DNA from: Ziziphus jujuba
Lineage: Eukaryota > Streptophyta > Magnoliopsida > Rosales > Rhamnaceae
Direction of reading: 5' to 3'
Length of the DNA: 64,000 nucleotides
Assembly (NCBI RefSeq): GCF_031755915.1
Contig: NC_083388.1
Coordinates: forward strand, 6,819,001-6,883,000
Each line of letters begins with the position of its first letter. Position 1 is the stretch's first letter. Below are positions 1 through 10,762 of the stretch, piece by piece. The notes below the pieces were generated by a model. The model saw only the letters and a list, made by a program, of their open reading frames with translations, was not told where the DNA came from and made no database searches. Made by a program: the position numbers and the translations under genes.

Positions 1-1377
1 TTTAAATGATTATCATTAAAATGTTTTAAAGTTTTAGTATAAAAAATAAATATTTTATTTAAAATTTGCCGTATAAACTGATAATCATCACTAATAATAA
101 TTAATAACAAATAACAAAACTTTTTGTATATCAATTCCAAAACAAATTATTTTTAATTATAAATTTTTCCATAGCCTAAATGATATAATTATTGATATTG
201 GTATTTAATCGCTAGATTTTTGGTCCAGTAGGGTTTGTGGCAACATTATGTCTTTTTTGTATTTTTATTTTTCTCATTTATCTATTTTTATTTTATTTTT
301 TATATCATTACAATAAATCCAAAACGAAAAGGAAAAGGGGGTAATGTCTTAAACTCACGACTTCATGGCTGTTAGTGTCTATTATATGAATGATTCTAGG
401 TTTTTACTGTATTGTTCTTTTGCTTATTTTAAATCTAATTGTTTCGCCAAAAAAAAAAAAAAACTCAAATTTAACTGAATATATCTTAGATGTCAACAAG
501 ACTTCTATCCCATTTTATTATGAGAAATTTATTTTCCAAATTGCTTCAAAAGCTATGATTAAAAAATTATTTATGATAATTTGGGGTTACACAAGTTCAT
601 TTTGCCCAAAATAGAATTTAAGTATGTTCAAAAACCCATATATATGGTTGATGATTACATTTAAAATTTTAATTTTGATGTAATCTAAAAGTTAATAATA
701 AAAGATTTGATGTTAAGACAATCATATTCACTTGGTGTTTGTTACCATATTATTGATCAAATGATGTAGCAGTATTTAATTAGTTTATTTTTTTAACTTA
801 CTTATCTATATAAGGGTTTATCTTTTTATATTTAAGTTGTATATATATAACAACTAATAATATTTTAATATGTATTATTTAATAAATAAACTTAATGAAA
901 ATATAATAATATTATTGTATGTATTTATAGTGGTGGACATAAATTTTATTTTAATTAATCATGGCTATTCATGTATATTTCAAATTAACCGGATTTATAG
1001 TTAACAATCAAATTAATGTGTTTAGTCGGATTTCATGTTGAACCCAAATTGTAATTTTTTTGTTTTTTAAACAAAAATTGTCGTTCTCAAGTCTTATATA
1101 TATATGTATATATAGATATATGTATGTATATAAGAATATCATTCTGAAATCCAATTACTAAAATAAATTAATAGACAAATTTGTCAAAATAAATAAGCCA
1201 CAAATTCATATAAAACGATGATGTTTTTTTTTTTTTTTTTTTGGGGCATAGTATCAATTATAAAGGATATATAATTGGTCAGTTACATGGGGTCTTATTC
1301 ATAAAGATGTCTTATTCATAACCATAATTCATAATGGTCCTAATAAATAAGCTCCCTTTCTCATGCATTATTCCTTC
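1..1377. other. AT-rich intergenic region
   Basis: I see no supportable gene here. It is AT-rich with short homopolymers (a poly-A run near 450, a poly-T run near 1222) and small TA runs near 1097-1130. A 74-codon reading frame at 390-614 has no recognisable motif and runs through a poly-A tract, so I treat it as chance. Confidence 0.6.
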
Positions 1378-1606
1378 CTAGTGCAGTGCATTTGGAACCG
1401 TATAACCTGAGACATCAAAAAAAATATTAAATAAATTATTATTATTATTTTGCTAAACACATTAAGTAAATTATTATATGTACATTTTTTTTCTATCAAA
1501 TATATTGAAATAAGAATAATTTAACATTTAAAAACTAGATAATTATGGAATACGGTTTAAAGATATTTTTTTTTTTTGTTTAACGGCTTAATAACAAAAT
1601 TAAGCT

Positions 1607-1640
<34 letters not shown>

Positions 1641-1684
1641 AAAATGAAAATAAAAAATGAAATTAAAATTCCTCAAAATATATT

Positions 1685-1716
<32 letters not shown>

Positions 1717-2058
1717 CACAAAGGGATTGAAAATCTCACTTCCACATTTGGCTCCTTTGGCGACTTCCCGCCCACAAGTTCTAAAAACAAAAACGGTTTT
1801 CTCCAAGCTAATTATCTCTTCGATTTCCTTTGTGACCAATTTACATAGACATGGTATATCTAAGGTCTTCACCACGGAGCAACACCCCTCCGATGGCTTA
1901 GTCTGAGGCCCAGATTTTATTATGTACGGCCCACATTGCGCTACGAAATTCGGAACGCTTGCTTCGCATTGAGCCCGGACACCGGAGTTACCCAAGACCA
2001 AAATTCCAGCCATCAAGAAAACCGCAAAGCACAAGCAACGAACACCGGCTACCGCCAT
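1378..2058 (-). CDS. Secreted lipid-transfer-like protein (8-Cys, CGSYTVP type), copy 1
   Basis: Two exons: 1740-2058 and 1378-1406, giving 115 aa. Residues 1-29 form a signal peptide ending in GNSGVRA. The mature part has the eight-cysteine pattern of the bifunctional inhibitor/lipid-transfer/2S albumin superfamily: C31, C42, C59-C60, C70-x-C72, C95, C105. The donor is GTGAG directly after KCG; the acceptor CTCAG at about 1407 restores KCGSYTVPNALH and a TAG stop. The CGSYTVP ending is characteristic of this plant subfamily, which supports the intron. Reading on without splicing runs into a TA microsatellite and gives a false Tyr-Ile tail. By family it should be an apoplastic lipid- or hydrophobic-ligand-binding protein; the ligand is unknown. 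It is a tandem paralogue of the gene at 4001-4571. A TATA box lies about 80 bp upstream of the ATG. Confidence 0.88.
1608..1711. repeat. Two TA microsatellites inside the intron of LTP copy 1
   Basis: TA/AT runs at about 1608-1637 and 1686-1711 lie in the intron of the first lipid-transfer-like gene. The second begins close to the splice donor on the minus strand. The paralogue at 4.0-4.6 kb lacks them at this position. Confidence 0.9.
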
Positions 2059-2137
2059 TTGTAGTAGTTTACAATACTTTTTTAAACCCTTTGAAAGTGA
2101 AAATCTTCTTGTATTTTGGAATTTGGATTGTTGGCTT

Positions 2138-2149
2138 CCATATATATAG
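2138..2149 (-). promoter_or_regulatory. TATA box of LTP copy 1
   Basis: On the minus strand this reads CTATATATATGG, about 80 bp upstream of the ATG at 2058. The surrounding promoter is shared with the paralogue, where the same site has expanded into a longer TA run at 4657-4682. Confidence 0.6.
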
Positions 2150-2249
2150 TGGAATTGTTAGAGGTTCATCATCAATATTGTTATATATTATTTCTTAAGA
2201 AAGGTGGAGGTTCATTAGTGGTAACAATTGCATGGCTTTTTCCTTGTTA

Positions 2250-4000
2250 TCATTGAAAAAATTAAAGAGAATCTCTGATCATTCAGTTATATGAATGAAG
2301 TGGTGTAATAGATTGGATTAAAAAAAATTGGTTAGATGGATCAGTGTTTTTTTTTTTTTTTTTTTTGTGAGTAAAGTTTGGAAATTACAAATTATGAGAA
2401 ATAATTAAAATAAATTATAATTGAGTGAAAAGGAAAATAATCTTCATTATTTGGTTATAAAGGTATATAAGTGCACATTTGTCAGGTAAGATAAAAAAAA
2501 TCAAATCAAATCAAATTACTCGTAAATTGGACAAGGAATCTCATATTTTTCTTTCGATATTAAGAATCTCACAAGTGAGGTATTATTTGGTAACTTGATT
2601 ATTTTATTTCTTTTTAATTTTTGGTTTTGTATTTTTCTATTTAAATGTAAGTAATTTGCTTTTTTTTTTTTAAATATTAATTGGCGGTAGTTAAAGTTTG
2701 TTAGATATTTAAACTTACTATAAAGTAGAAAGAAAAAAAAAAAACCATAAAGATCAAATTTGAACACAACTTTTCAAATTCTGTTGATCTTTTCCCCCTT
2801 CTTGTTTAAGTAACAATAGATAACTATCATTAATACACGCTGAGAAAAATAAATTACACACAATTAGATAAAAAACAAAAAAAAATGAAAAAAAAATCAG
2901 CTTTGTTATCAAATAACATATAAAACAATTTAATTTTGATAGGACTGTAGATGTGCCATTATAATTTTCTTGTACTAAAGGTGTAAGGTGATAAAAACTT
3001 CTTTATTTGCTCAGTGTAAGTTTTCACTGTAAAATTTGATCAAATAATAAATGTCTCTATTTTTATTTTATTTTATTTTATTTTTGAGAAAGAGAAAATT
3101 TAAATTTGAATTATTGTCTAAAAAATTAATATATATATATTTTTTTGGTCATTGGATTGTCTTTTGAAGATAATGTTTTTGTTTATCAAATTTAGCTAGT
3201 TCAGAGCACCATATCTTTGAAGTTTTGAAATATTTGTCTTGTCAAAACATGTCAATAGGATACAAATTGCACAAGAAAACAAAAAAAGGATTTGGAACCT
3301 CAAAGTGTAATATAAAAATAATGGGTTGGTTTTTATTTTTAATTTTTAAATATATAATGGATTATAAAACATAAATTTATGTGTAGTAAATAATTAAGCG
3401 CCAACAATTTTAATCCGCTGAAATATAGTTTCTTCTTTATATTGAGTTTTTAATAATGTAATAATATATATTGAGTTATTACTTGATCAAGTAAATTTGT
3501 AAGTAAATCATTAATTGAGTGAGTGATGTAACATCTTTACCATCCGATATATTAGTAAGTTATTATTACACATGTTTACCATCCTGATCCATGTATATAT
3601 ATATACGTTGAAAATTTAGTTAAACTAAATAAAATAGTCAAAATTTTAATTTGCCATCTTTTCTTGTATGTATACTCAGTACTCTTTCTAGTTTATAGTA
3701 CAATTTTTTTTTTTGGGGTCATTTCTGGTATAATTTGTTTTTTTACAAGCTAGTATAATTTTTTTTTTTAGGAAAGCCCAAAATAATTTTTGTTTTTTTA
3801 TTGGTTCTAGGATGTCCTTGATTGGATAAGACAATCACATAATCATAAAAAACGATAATTTTTATTTTTTTATTTTTCATTATTAAGGATGATTGACCAT
3901 AGCTACATGTGGATGGCTTTCATTCCAATCACAAGGGAAATGAAAACGAAAACCTTCTTTCATACATGAAGATATTAATAACGGCTCGAAGTTCCCATTC
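2250..4000. other. Intergenic spacer between the two LTP-like genes
   Basis: AT-rich spacer with poly-T runs (near 2346, 2660 and 3705). I see no gene. The reading frames at 2516-2767 (minus) and 3883-4104 (minus) are low-complexity or overlap the terminal exon of LTP copy 2. Confidence 0.55.
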
Positions 4001-4571
4001 TTATGCGTTACCTCCGCGTGTATGTGGAACAGTATAACCTGTAAATCAAAACAAATATTAAATAAATAATTACATACCAATATTTTTTTTTTTCCTTCAA
4101 ACATATCAAAAGAGAATAATATTTTTAATTTTTTAAAATAATAATTAGATGGTCTAATGATAAATAATTATATATTAAGATAATATATATTTATATATGT
4201 TGTTGAAATTTAAATTAAAATATAAAATTAGAAAGGGATTTGAAAATCTCACTTCCACATTTGGTTCCTTTGGCTATTTTCAACCCACAGCTTCTGCCAA
4301 CGAAGACCACCTTCTCCATGCTAACCAACCTTTCGACTTCCTTTGTGACCATTTTACAAACACATGGTATGTCCAGGTCCTTCACCACCGAGCAACAACC
4401 CGCTGACGGCTGAATCTTCGGTCCGGTTTTCGACACGTATTGCTGACATTCTGCTATCAGACTTGGGATGCTTGCTTCGCATTGAGCCCGGACACCTGAG
4501 TTACCTATTGCCAGAATTACGACCATTAAGAATACAGTCAAGCTCAAGCAACGAACACCGATCACTGCCAT
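4001..4571 (-). CDS. Secreted lipid-transfer-like protein (8-Cys, CGSYTVP type), copy 2
   Basis: Two exons, 4253-4571 and 4001-4038, encoding 118 aa. The first exon is exactly as long as in the neighbouring paralogue (319 bp) and the cysteines fall at the same residues (31, 42, 59-60, 70, 72, 95, 105). The signal peptide is about residues 1-29 (MAVIGVRCLSLTVFLM onwards). The GTGAG donor follows KCG; acceptor TTTACAG at about 4039 gives KCGSYTVPHTRGGNA and a TAA stop. It belongs to the bifunctional inhibitor/lipid-transfer superfamily and is probably apoplastic. It arose with copy 1 by a tandem duplication that includes promoter and terminal exon. Unspliced translation ends in a spurious SLSNFIF tail. 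Both copies look intact. Confidence 0.88.
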
Positions 4572-4656
4572 TGAAGTGGTTCACAAATACTACGTTATAC
4601 CCTTTTAGAAGTAAATAAGATTTTGGGTTGTATTTGGAATTTGGATTGATGGCCTC

Positions 4657-4682
4657 CATATATATATATATATATATATATA
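4657..4682 (-). promoter_or_regulatory. Expanded TA tract at the TATA box of LTP copy 2
   Basis: A run of about 13 TA units occupies the position of the TATA box, bracketed by the same CC and TAGTGGAATTG flanks as the short TATA box of copy 1. It lies about 90 bp upstream of the ATG at 4571, so repeat length could affect transcription initiation. Confidence 0.6.
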
Positions 4683-4769
4683 GTGGAATTGGTAAAGGTC
4701 CATTAGTGGTAATAAATGCATGGTTTGCAGAAGAGTCTAATTTAATGGTGTGCCAGATTGGATTCATAA

Positions 4770-5990
4770 ATTGGTTCTCTGAGTAAGTAATTTTTATTTA
4801 TTTTTTCACTGTGGGAATATGATGAGGATGAGGGGGGAAGGATCACATTCATGGATATGATCATTATGAATTTTTGTTCGTGTTATTGAATAAAATATGA
4901 ATATTAATTAAAAAGTTATAAATGGCACACTTGTCAGTTAAAAAGAAAAAAGGAAAATAAAAAAATTATTTGTCGACTGAGAAAAGAATCTCATAATCAA
5001 AGTGAGTTTTCCTTTATTATTTACTTTTGATAGAGTTTTATAGATGAGCAATAATTATTACTTTGGTGGAAAGGACATAAAAATCCTCTTTAATTGCTTA
5101 CTATAAGTTTCCACTATAAATTTTGACCGCATAATAAATGCCTCTTGGTGCTACTTAATTTCAAGTACATTTGCTTTCTGGTGCTATTTAGCTAGTTGGC
5201 AATTGACAATTTTATAATATATAATTCATTTTTGAATCAATCAAAATTGGAGTGATAAATTGATGTAATTAATTAATATATCTAGTCAAAATTCAAATTA
5301 TTAAGATTGATTCAGTTGATGTGTCTTTTACAATAAAATAATTATTGTATATTTATTTTAAGGTGTACCTTATTTATATGTGGATGTCCACAAATAAATG
5401 TAATTAAAAGACAATGAAGTATTTTTTTCCTCACATGTCCACACTCATAAAGCCGTGGGTGGAAATAAGTTTTTTTATTTTTTTATTTTTCAATTAGAAT
5501 TGTTATAATGTTAATAAATTCAAATTCAACTATAATATAGGGTGGAAGCATTTATTTTATTTCTTTAATTTAATTTTGAGCATGGTTAGATTGACGTCAT
5601 ATTTAATGTGATGAAGAAAGTATTGTGATTGTGAAAAAAGAATCGTAAGGAATCTCACTAGTTTCTTTCTCTGCTTCCTTTTAGAAAGGCATTTAATTAA
5701 TTAAACATCTCAATATTTAATGTTTTTGTTTTCTTTTTTGACATAATTATTATATCATTGTTCTTTTTACAATTTCATCGATTAAAATTTTGGGGCCGAG
5801 TCCTAAAAGTTCGAATATACTGAAGGCCCAAAACGAATTTGGGTTTTAGAATTACGACCCGAAACTGGCCGATCCAAATTGGGATTTTAGTACCCGAAAG
5901 AAAACCCACCCACAGGGGTTTTAGGACCCGATGATGCAACGGGAATTGGGTTGTCGTTCCCTCCTTCATTCTCTTCTCTGTTGCCGCCAC
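4770..5990. other. Intergenic region upstream of the PPR gene
   Basis: No gene seen. AT-rich to about 5770, then higher GC towards a CT-rich stretch at 6017-6075 that looks like the start of the PPR leader. The minus-strand frame at 5775-6065 is the complement of this CT-rich leader and lacks a recognisable domain. Confidence 0.5.
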
Positions 5991-6009
5991 CGACGGCCAT
6001 TTTGATGCT

Positions 6010-7795
6010 CTACTTCTGCCCCTCTCTCTCTCACTCTTTCTCTTCTGTAATCTATCATTTTTCATCCTCTCTTCTCTGGTAAATATTTTCGGCTTTAATT
6101 TTTTTTTTTCAACTTATTTTCCAATCATTTTTATTCATCTTTTTATTATTATTTTATTTTTTTCAGGTTTTTGGGTATATGTATTATTTTAATTTTCGGC
6201 CATTGAAGCTGAAGCTGCTCTCATTCTCTTAGCGATTGGGATTTAGACGATGACAAAAGCTCTGTTTCTGATGTCGCTCTCTGTTTCTAGAATGTTTAAC
6301 GTGTGCATGGAGCAATGGAAGATTGTGATTGCTGCAACCTGTCCTCTGAAGGTAAAGATTCAATTTTTCATTCTTTTTTTTTTTTTTGGGAAAAAATATT
6401 GCAGGTTTTGGATTTTTGCTCGTGCTTAGCTACCTTGGTTCATTGGCTTTGTCAGTTGGTCTAGTTTTTCTCACAATTTGCCAATCTATGTGGGCATATG
6501 TCTAATCGAAAATTGCTGTATTTGTCTTTCCAATCGCACGAAGTAGATTGACAGATTTTTTAGTTTTTTTTTTTCTTCTTCTTCATGTGAAGGATTTCTT
6601 CTTTACCCCATGAATCAGACCCATTATTTTGTAGTTTGTTTAAGTTGTCTTCCTTTTGTTGTAAATGTAAATGTCTATGTGTTACAATGGTTGATTGTAA
6701 TGCTAAAAATCATTCAGTACAAGTAAAAGTCCCCTGTTTGAAGTTAGCTTTGTGCGTAATCCTTCGTTAATTTTTATTCGCAATTTTGAATAACCGCCTG
6801 GACTTTGCCATTTTGCAAACTGAGTAAGACAGTGTATGAGACATTAGATGAGCTTGAGAATAATGATGGAACTTATAAATACAACCATTAAGCTTGGAAA
6901 TAAACTCTCGCAAGAACCAAAAAAAAAAAAAAAAGTTTAAAATAAGCAAAGTTATCTTTTGACAATGTTTTTTTGCTTACAATAACAAACTAAATTGGTT
7001 CTCAATGTCCTTATTTCTGATAATTGGCAGTGCTAACTGATTGGCGATTTCTATGTTGTGATTAGTTGTTGCATACCATGTTGATATCATGTGTATGGTT
7101 ACTTGTTTGGAAGAAAACTTTTTGGCAGAAACTACCACCAAATGAGTTTTTAATAAGCAAAAGTATTTTATAGTTTGCAATATTCACATGGGGGGTCAAC
7201 CATCATATAAATAATTAGTTTGATCAAATCAAAATTTTGTTGTTAGTATATAAGCATACGTGAAGCATTAAATACCATACTTATTTATGGTTCTCAAAGT
7301 ATATAATGCTTCTGAAAGTAGAAATTTCTTGACCCATGGTTTTCAAATTTGGTTATTTTGAATTTGTCTCTGATTTGTTCATGTTCATTTTTTCTTCATA
7401 AGGGTTGATCAAAGATTCAATTTCTTTATGATTTCTAATTTACTACCTAGATGTTAAGGATATTCAACCTATTTTGATGCATAAAATTTTAACCCTTTGT
7501 TTGCTTCTTTCTTGCAATGTTTTGATACATAGTTTAATGTCAAATTTAGTTCTTTATCAATTTTTGTATATATAATTGATTTTTTCAACTTAGTCTCCAA
7601 TCACTTTTTATTAATTTATTTTTATTTTTATTTTTTCAGATTTTTGTGTATGTTTATGTATTTTCTGGCCATTGAAGCTCAAGCTGCTCTCTTTTCCATG
7701 AGTACTTTTTTACTATATCATACTGGTATAGATAGGCTCAGTTGTAGAGACATTTTTGACGGCATTCGATCAAGTACAGTTACTTGGTCGTGTTC
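6010..7795 (+). other. Probable intron-containing 5' leader of the PPR gene
   Basis: A CT-rich segment ends at a donor (CTCTG/GTAAAT, about 6077). A T-rich tract and TTTTTCAG acceptor follow at about 6166, then a second donor (CTGAAG/GTAAAG, about 6350) and a second T-rich acceptor at about 7639. This fits two leader introns. A short upstream reading frame starts at ATG 6250 (MTKALFLMSL). Splicing 6350 to 7639 does not join it in frame to the PPR frame, because a TGA follows within about a dozen codons. No transcript data support the exact structure. Confidence 0.45.
6102..7697 (+). repeat. Duplicated splice-acceptor/leader segment (two copies)
   Basis: The copies, about 6102-6217 and 7577-7693, share in order: a T-rich tract with CAACTTA, CCAATCA, a further T-rich run ending TTTTTTCAG, TTTTTG-GTAT, and GGCCATTGAAGCT-AAGCTGCTCTC. 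Each therefore contains a complete polypyrimidine tract, acceptor and exon start. The 1.36-kb segment between them is unrelated. Confidence 0.8.
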
Positions 7796-10762
7796 ATGCT
7801 TAAGAAAAGGCATAATTTTTGTTACTTCTTCTTCAAAGCCAGAAGAAAAATAACATCTTGTGCTCTTCCATTTGTCCCTTCAAACTCCTCAATATCAACT
7901 GTTGCCAATGACCACATATCTCTCTGCCTCTCATCAGCAGAACAGCTCATTCGACGTGGCTTGTTGTCCCACGCGCAGCAGTTCATGAAGCGAATTGTCA
8001 TGCATTCTTCATCAGATTCAGATGCTCTTTTGGTTTTCAATTTTGCTAGTTCCCGTGGATTGGAACTTGATTTGGATAGCTATGGTGTTCTCCTAAGGAA
8101 GTTGGTTAGTTTGGGTCGGTATCAGTTGGCTGAGTATATTTATTGTAAATTTATTGGTAGCAGAGGTATGTATAATGACCTGTCAATCTTAAATTCTATG
8201 GTAATTTGCTTTTGTAAATTAGGAAAGTTAGAGGAGGCAAGAATTCATTTGGATAGAATTTTCACCATGAATTCTATACCATGCAAAGCTGCTTGTAATA
8301 CCCTTATTCGGGAACTTTGCAGTCAAGAAATGATTTTAGAGGCATTTGCTCACTTTGTTAGGATTAGTGATGCTAGATTGTTCCTGGGTTTTTGGTCTTT
8401 TAACGTGTTGATTGATGGGTTGTGCAGTAAAGGATATATGGATGAAGCTCTTCAAGTATTTAATATATTGTGTCACAGACATGGACGTTTACCTACAACT
8501 CATTTGTACAAAACATTGTTTTATGGTCATTGTAATAGAGGGAAGGTCGTGGAAGCTGAGTTGTTATTCATAGAAATGGAGTCTAAAGGTCTCTATATAG
8601 ATAAAGTAATGTATACTTCTTTAATTAACGAATATTGCAAGAATAAGGAAATGAAGATGGCAATGCGGGTTTTCCTAAGAATGCTGAAGATGGGTTGTGA
8701 TCCAGATGCTTTTACATGCAACACGCTGATTCGAGGGTATATGAAGTTGTGCATGTTTGATAAAGGATTGGCCATAAACAAGCTAATGACAGAATGGGGA
8801 GTGCAACCTAATGTGAGTGCTTTTGGCATTATGATCAGTGAGTACTGCAAGAATGGAGAAATTGATTATGGTTTGATGCTTTTGAACAAAATGGTTAGTT
8901 TTAATTTAACCCCCAGTGTACACTGTTACACAATTTTGATCAAGGCCCTTTTAGAAAAGAACAGATTGTCGGAAGTAGATGAATTGTACAACAGCATACT
9001 GGACCGAGGGGTTGTTCCAGATCATATATTATTCTTTGTCCTAGTGAAGAAGTGTCCTAAGGTGCACTATCTTGAGCTTGCTCTTAAGATTTTGCGAGCT
9101 ATTGCCAAAAATGGTTGTGGGTTTGACCTTTCTCTGATATTATACCCAGCTAGTCAGAACCCATCCCAAGATGTGGAGCAAGAAATTCATGTCTTGCTTG
9201 GAGAAATTGCAACAAGCAACTTGAATTTGGCTACTATGGCAGTCAATGTGTATATTCATGCTTTATGTATGGATGGAAATTTAGATGTTGCTTTGCACTG
9301 GTTTGATAGAATGAGAAATCTTGGATGCCTTCCTTCGCTTTTCACCTACAATACCTTGATCAAATGTTTTTGCCAGGAGGAACTTTTTGAGTATGCAGTG
9401 TCCTTAATTGACTTAATGGAAGGCAAGGGTATAGTTCCAGACCAAGCTACTTATTTAGTAATCATAAATGAATGTTGTAAACGGGGTGATCCTGAATTGG
9501 CCTTTCATGTTATGGATGACATGGACGGTCGAGGGATGAAACCTGGTGTTGCTATTTATGACTCAATTATAGGTTGTCTAAGCAGAAGGAAAAGAATTTT
9601 GGATGCAGAAAATATGTTTAAGAGGATGCTTGAGGCTGGTGTCGGTCCTGACGAAGTTGTATATTCCACAATGATTAATGGTTATTTGAATAACGGAAGA
9701 GCAACTGAAGCCCATCAATTGTTTAAGAAAATGGTGGATAATTCTATTTGGCCAAGTTTGCATTGTTACACTGCCCTTATAAGTGGATTAGTGAAGAGAA
9801 ACATGACTGACAAGGGATGTGAGCACCTTGATAGGATGTTGAAAGATGATCTTTTGCCAAATGCTGTGTTGTATACTTCTCTTATCAATAATTACTTGAA
9901 AAAGGGTAGGCTTGAATTTGCTTTCAGATTAGTTGATTTGATGTGCAAGTGCCAGTTTGCCTTCGATCACATCATGTGTATCTCATTGGTCAGCGGCGTG
10001 TGCAGAAACATCATGAGTACTAGGGGAAAATGGCACTTACAAAGTAGAGAGTCTGACATGGCAAGAGAGAAGTTGTTCGGTTTGCTCCATAAGAACACTC
10101 ACATGCCAAAGGAGAACAGTTTAAGAGTTTCTGCGTCTTCTTTTGAGGAAAAGAAATGCCTTGCAATGAAGCTGATCCAGACTATTATTGAAAAGACTAG
10201 TTCTATGCAAAATTTGTACCTGTACAATAGTATCATTTCTGGATATTGTTATGCAGAAAAAATGCAGGAAGCATATGGTCATTTTGAATTGATGCAGAGA
10301 GAGGGTTTGCATCCCAATCAAGTAACTTACACCATTCTTATGGATGGGCACCTTCGATCCGGTGATATCGACAGTGCCATAGGAATTTTCAATAAGATGA
10401 ATGCAGATGGTTGTCTTCCAGATAGAATTGCATACAACACTTTGCTGAGAGGACTTTGTAAGGCTGGAAGACTACTTGAAGCCTTGTCACTCTCATATGC
10501 AATGCATAAGAGGGGATTTTTTCCAAATAAAGTTTCTTATGACAGTTTACTCAACTGTTTTTGTGCTAGCGGTTTGGGTAATCATGCCTTTAAGATATTT
10601 GAAGAAATGGTTGCCCTTGATTACATGCCTTGCCAGTTTAACTCTCAGTGGTTGTTGTGCATGTTATACAAAAAGAATAAATTGCGTGAAGCTCTTATAG
10701 TTAATGAGATGCTTGTTGAGAGAGGAAAACCCTCAAAATACAACAAAGTGACTTTTAGTTAA
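7796..10762 (+). CDS. P-class pentatricopeptide repeat (PPR) protein
   Basis: A single uninterrupted frame of 988 aa from ATG 7796; the frame is open upstream to 7760 but has no earlier ATG. The first about 25 residues (MLKKRHNFCYFFFKARRK) are basic and aromatic, compatible with an organelle-targeting presequence, more likely mitochondrial than plastid. From about residue 120 to about 960 there are roughly twenty 35-residue PPR motifs of the P type, such as FNVLIDGLCSKGYMDEAL and YNTLLRGLCKAGRLLEALSL. No E, DYW or SMR domain follows. PPR proteins of this class bind organelle RNA in a sequence-specific way for stability, splicing or translation; the target is unknown. Two less regular regions (about residues 405-470 and 690-790) may be insertions or degenerate repeats. 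The intronless coding region is usual for this family. Confidence 0.92.
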   Translation: MLKKRHNFCYFFFKARRKITSCALPFVPSNSSISTVANDHISLCLSSAEQLIRRGLLSHAQQFMKRIVMHSSSDSDALLVFNFASSRGLELDLDSYGVLLRKLVSLGRYQLAEYIYCKFIGSRGMYNDLSILNSMVICFCKLGKLEEARIHLDRIFTMNSIPCKAACNTLIRELCSQEMILEAFAHFVRISDARLFLGFWSFNVLIDGLCSKGYMDEALQVFNILCHRHGRLPTTHLYKTLFYGHCNRGKVVEAELLFIEMESKGLYIDKVMYTSLINEYCKNKEMKMAMRVFLRMLKMGCDPDAFTCNTLIRGYMKLCMFDKGLAINKLMTEWGVQPNVSAFGIMISEYCKNGEIDYGLMLLNKMVSFNLTPSVHCYTILIKALLEKNRLSEVDELYNSILDRGVVPDHILFFVLVKKCPKVHYLELALKILRAIAKNGCGFDLSLILYPASQNPSQDVEQEIHVLLGEIATSNLNLATMAVNVYIHALCMDGNLDVALHWFDRMRNLGCLPSLFTYNTLIKCFCQEELFEYAVSLIDLMEGKGIVPDQATYLVIINECCKRGDPELAFHVMDDMDGRGMKPGVAIYDSIIGCLSRRKRILDAENMFKRMLEAGVGPDEVVYSTMINGYLNNGRATEAHQLFKKMVDNSIWPSLHCYTALISGLVKRNMTDKGCEHLDRMLKDDLLPNAVLYTSLINNYLKKGRLEFAFRLVDLMCKCQFAFDHIMCISLVSGVCRNIMSTRGKWHLQSRESDMAREKLFGLLHKNTHMPKENSLRVSASSFEEKKCLAMKLIQTIIEKTSSMQNLYLYNSIISGYCYAEKMQEAYGHFELMQREGLHPNQVTYTILMDGHLRSGDIDSAIGIFNKMNADGCLPDRIAYNTLLRGLCKAGRLLEALSLSYAMHKRGFFPNKVSYDSLLNCFCASGLGNHAFKIFEEMVALDYMPCQFNSQWLLCMLYKKNKLREALIVNEMLVERGKPSKYNKVTFS

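Noticed and set aside
1684..2058. Unspliced 124-codon frame ending in a Tyr-Ile repeat tail
   Set aside because: The tail is intron plus TA microsatellite; splicing at GTGAG restores the conserved CGSYTVP ending and an ordinary stop.
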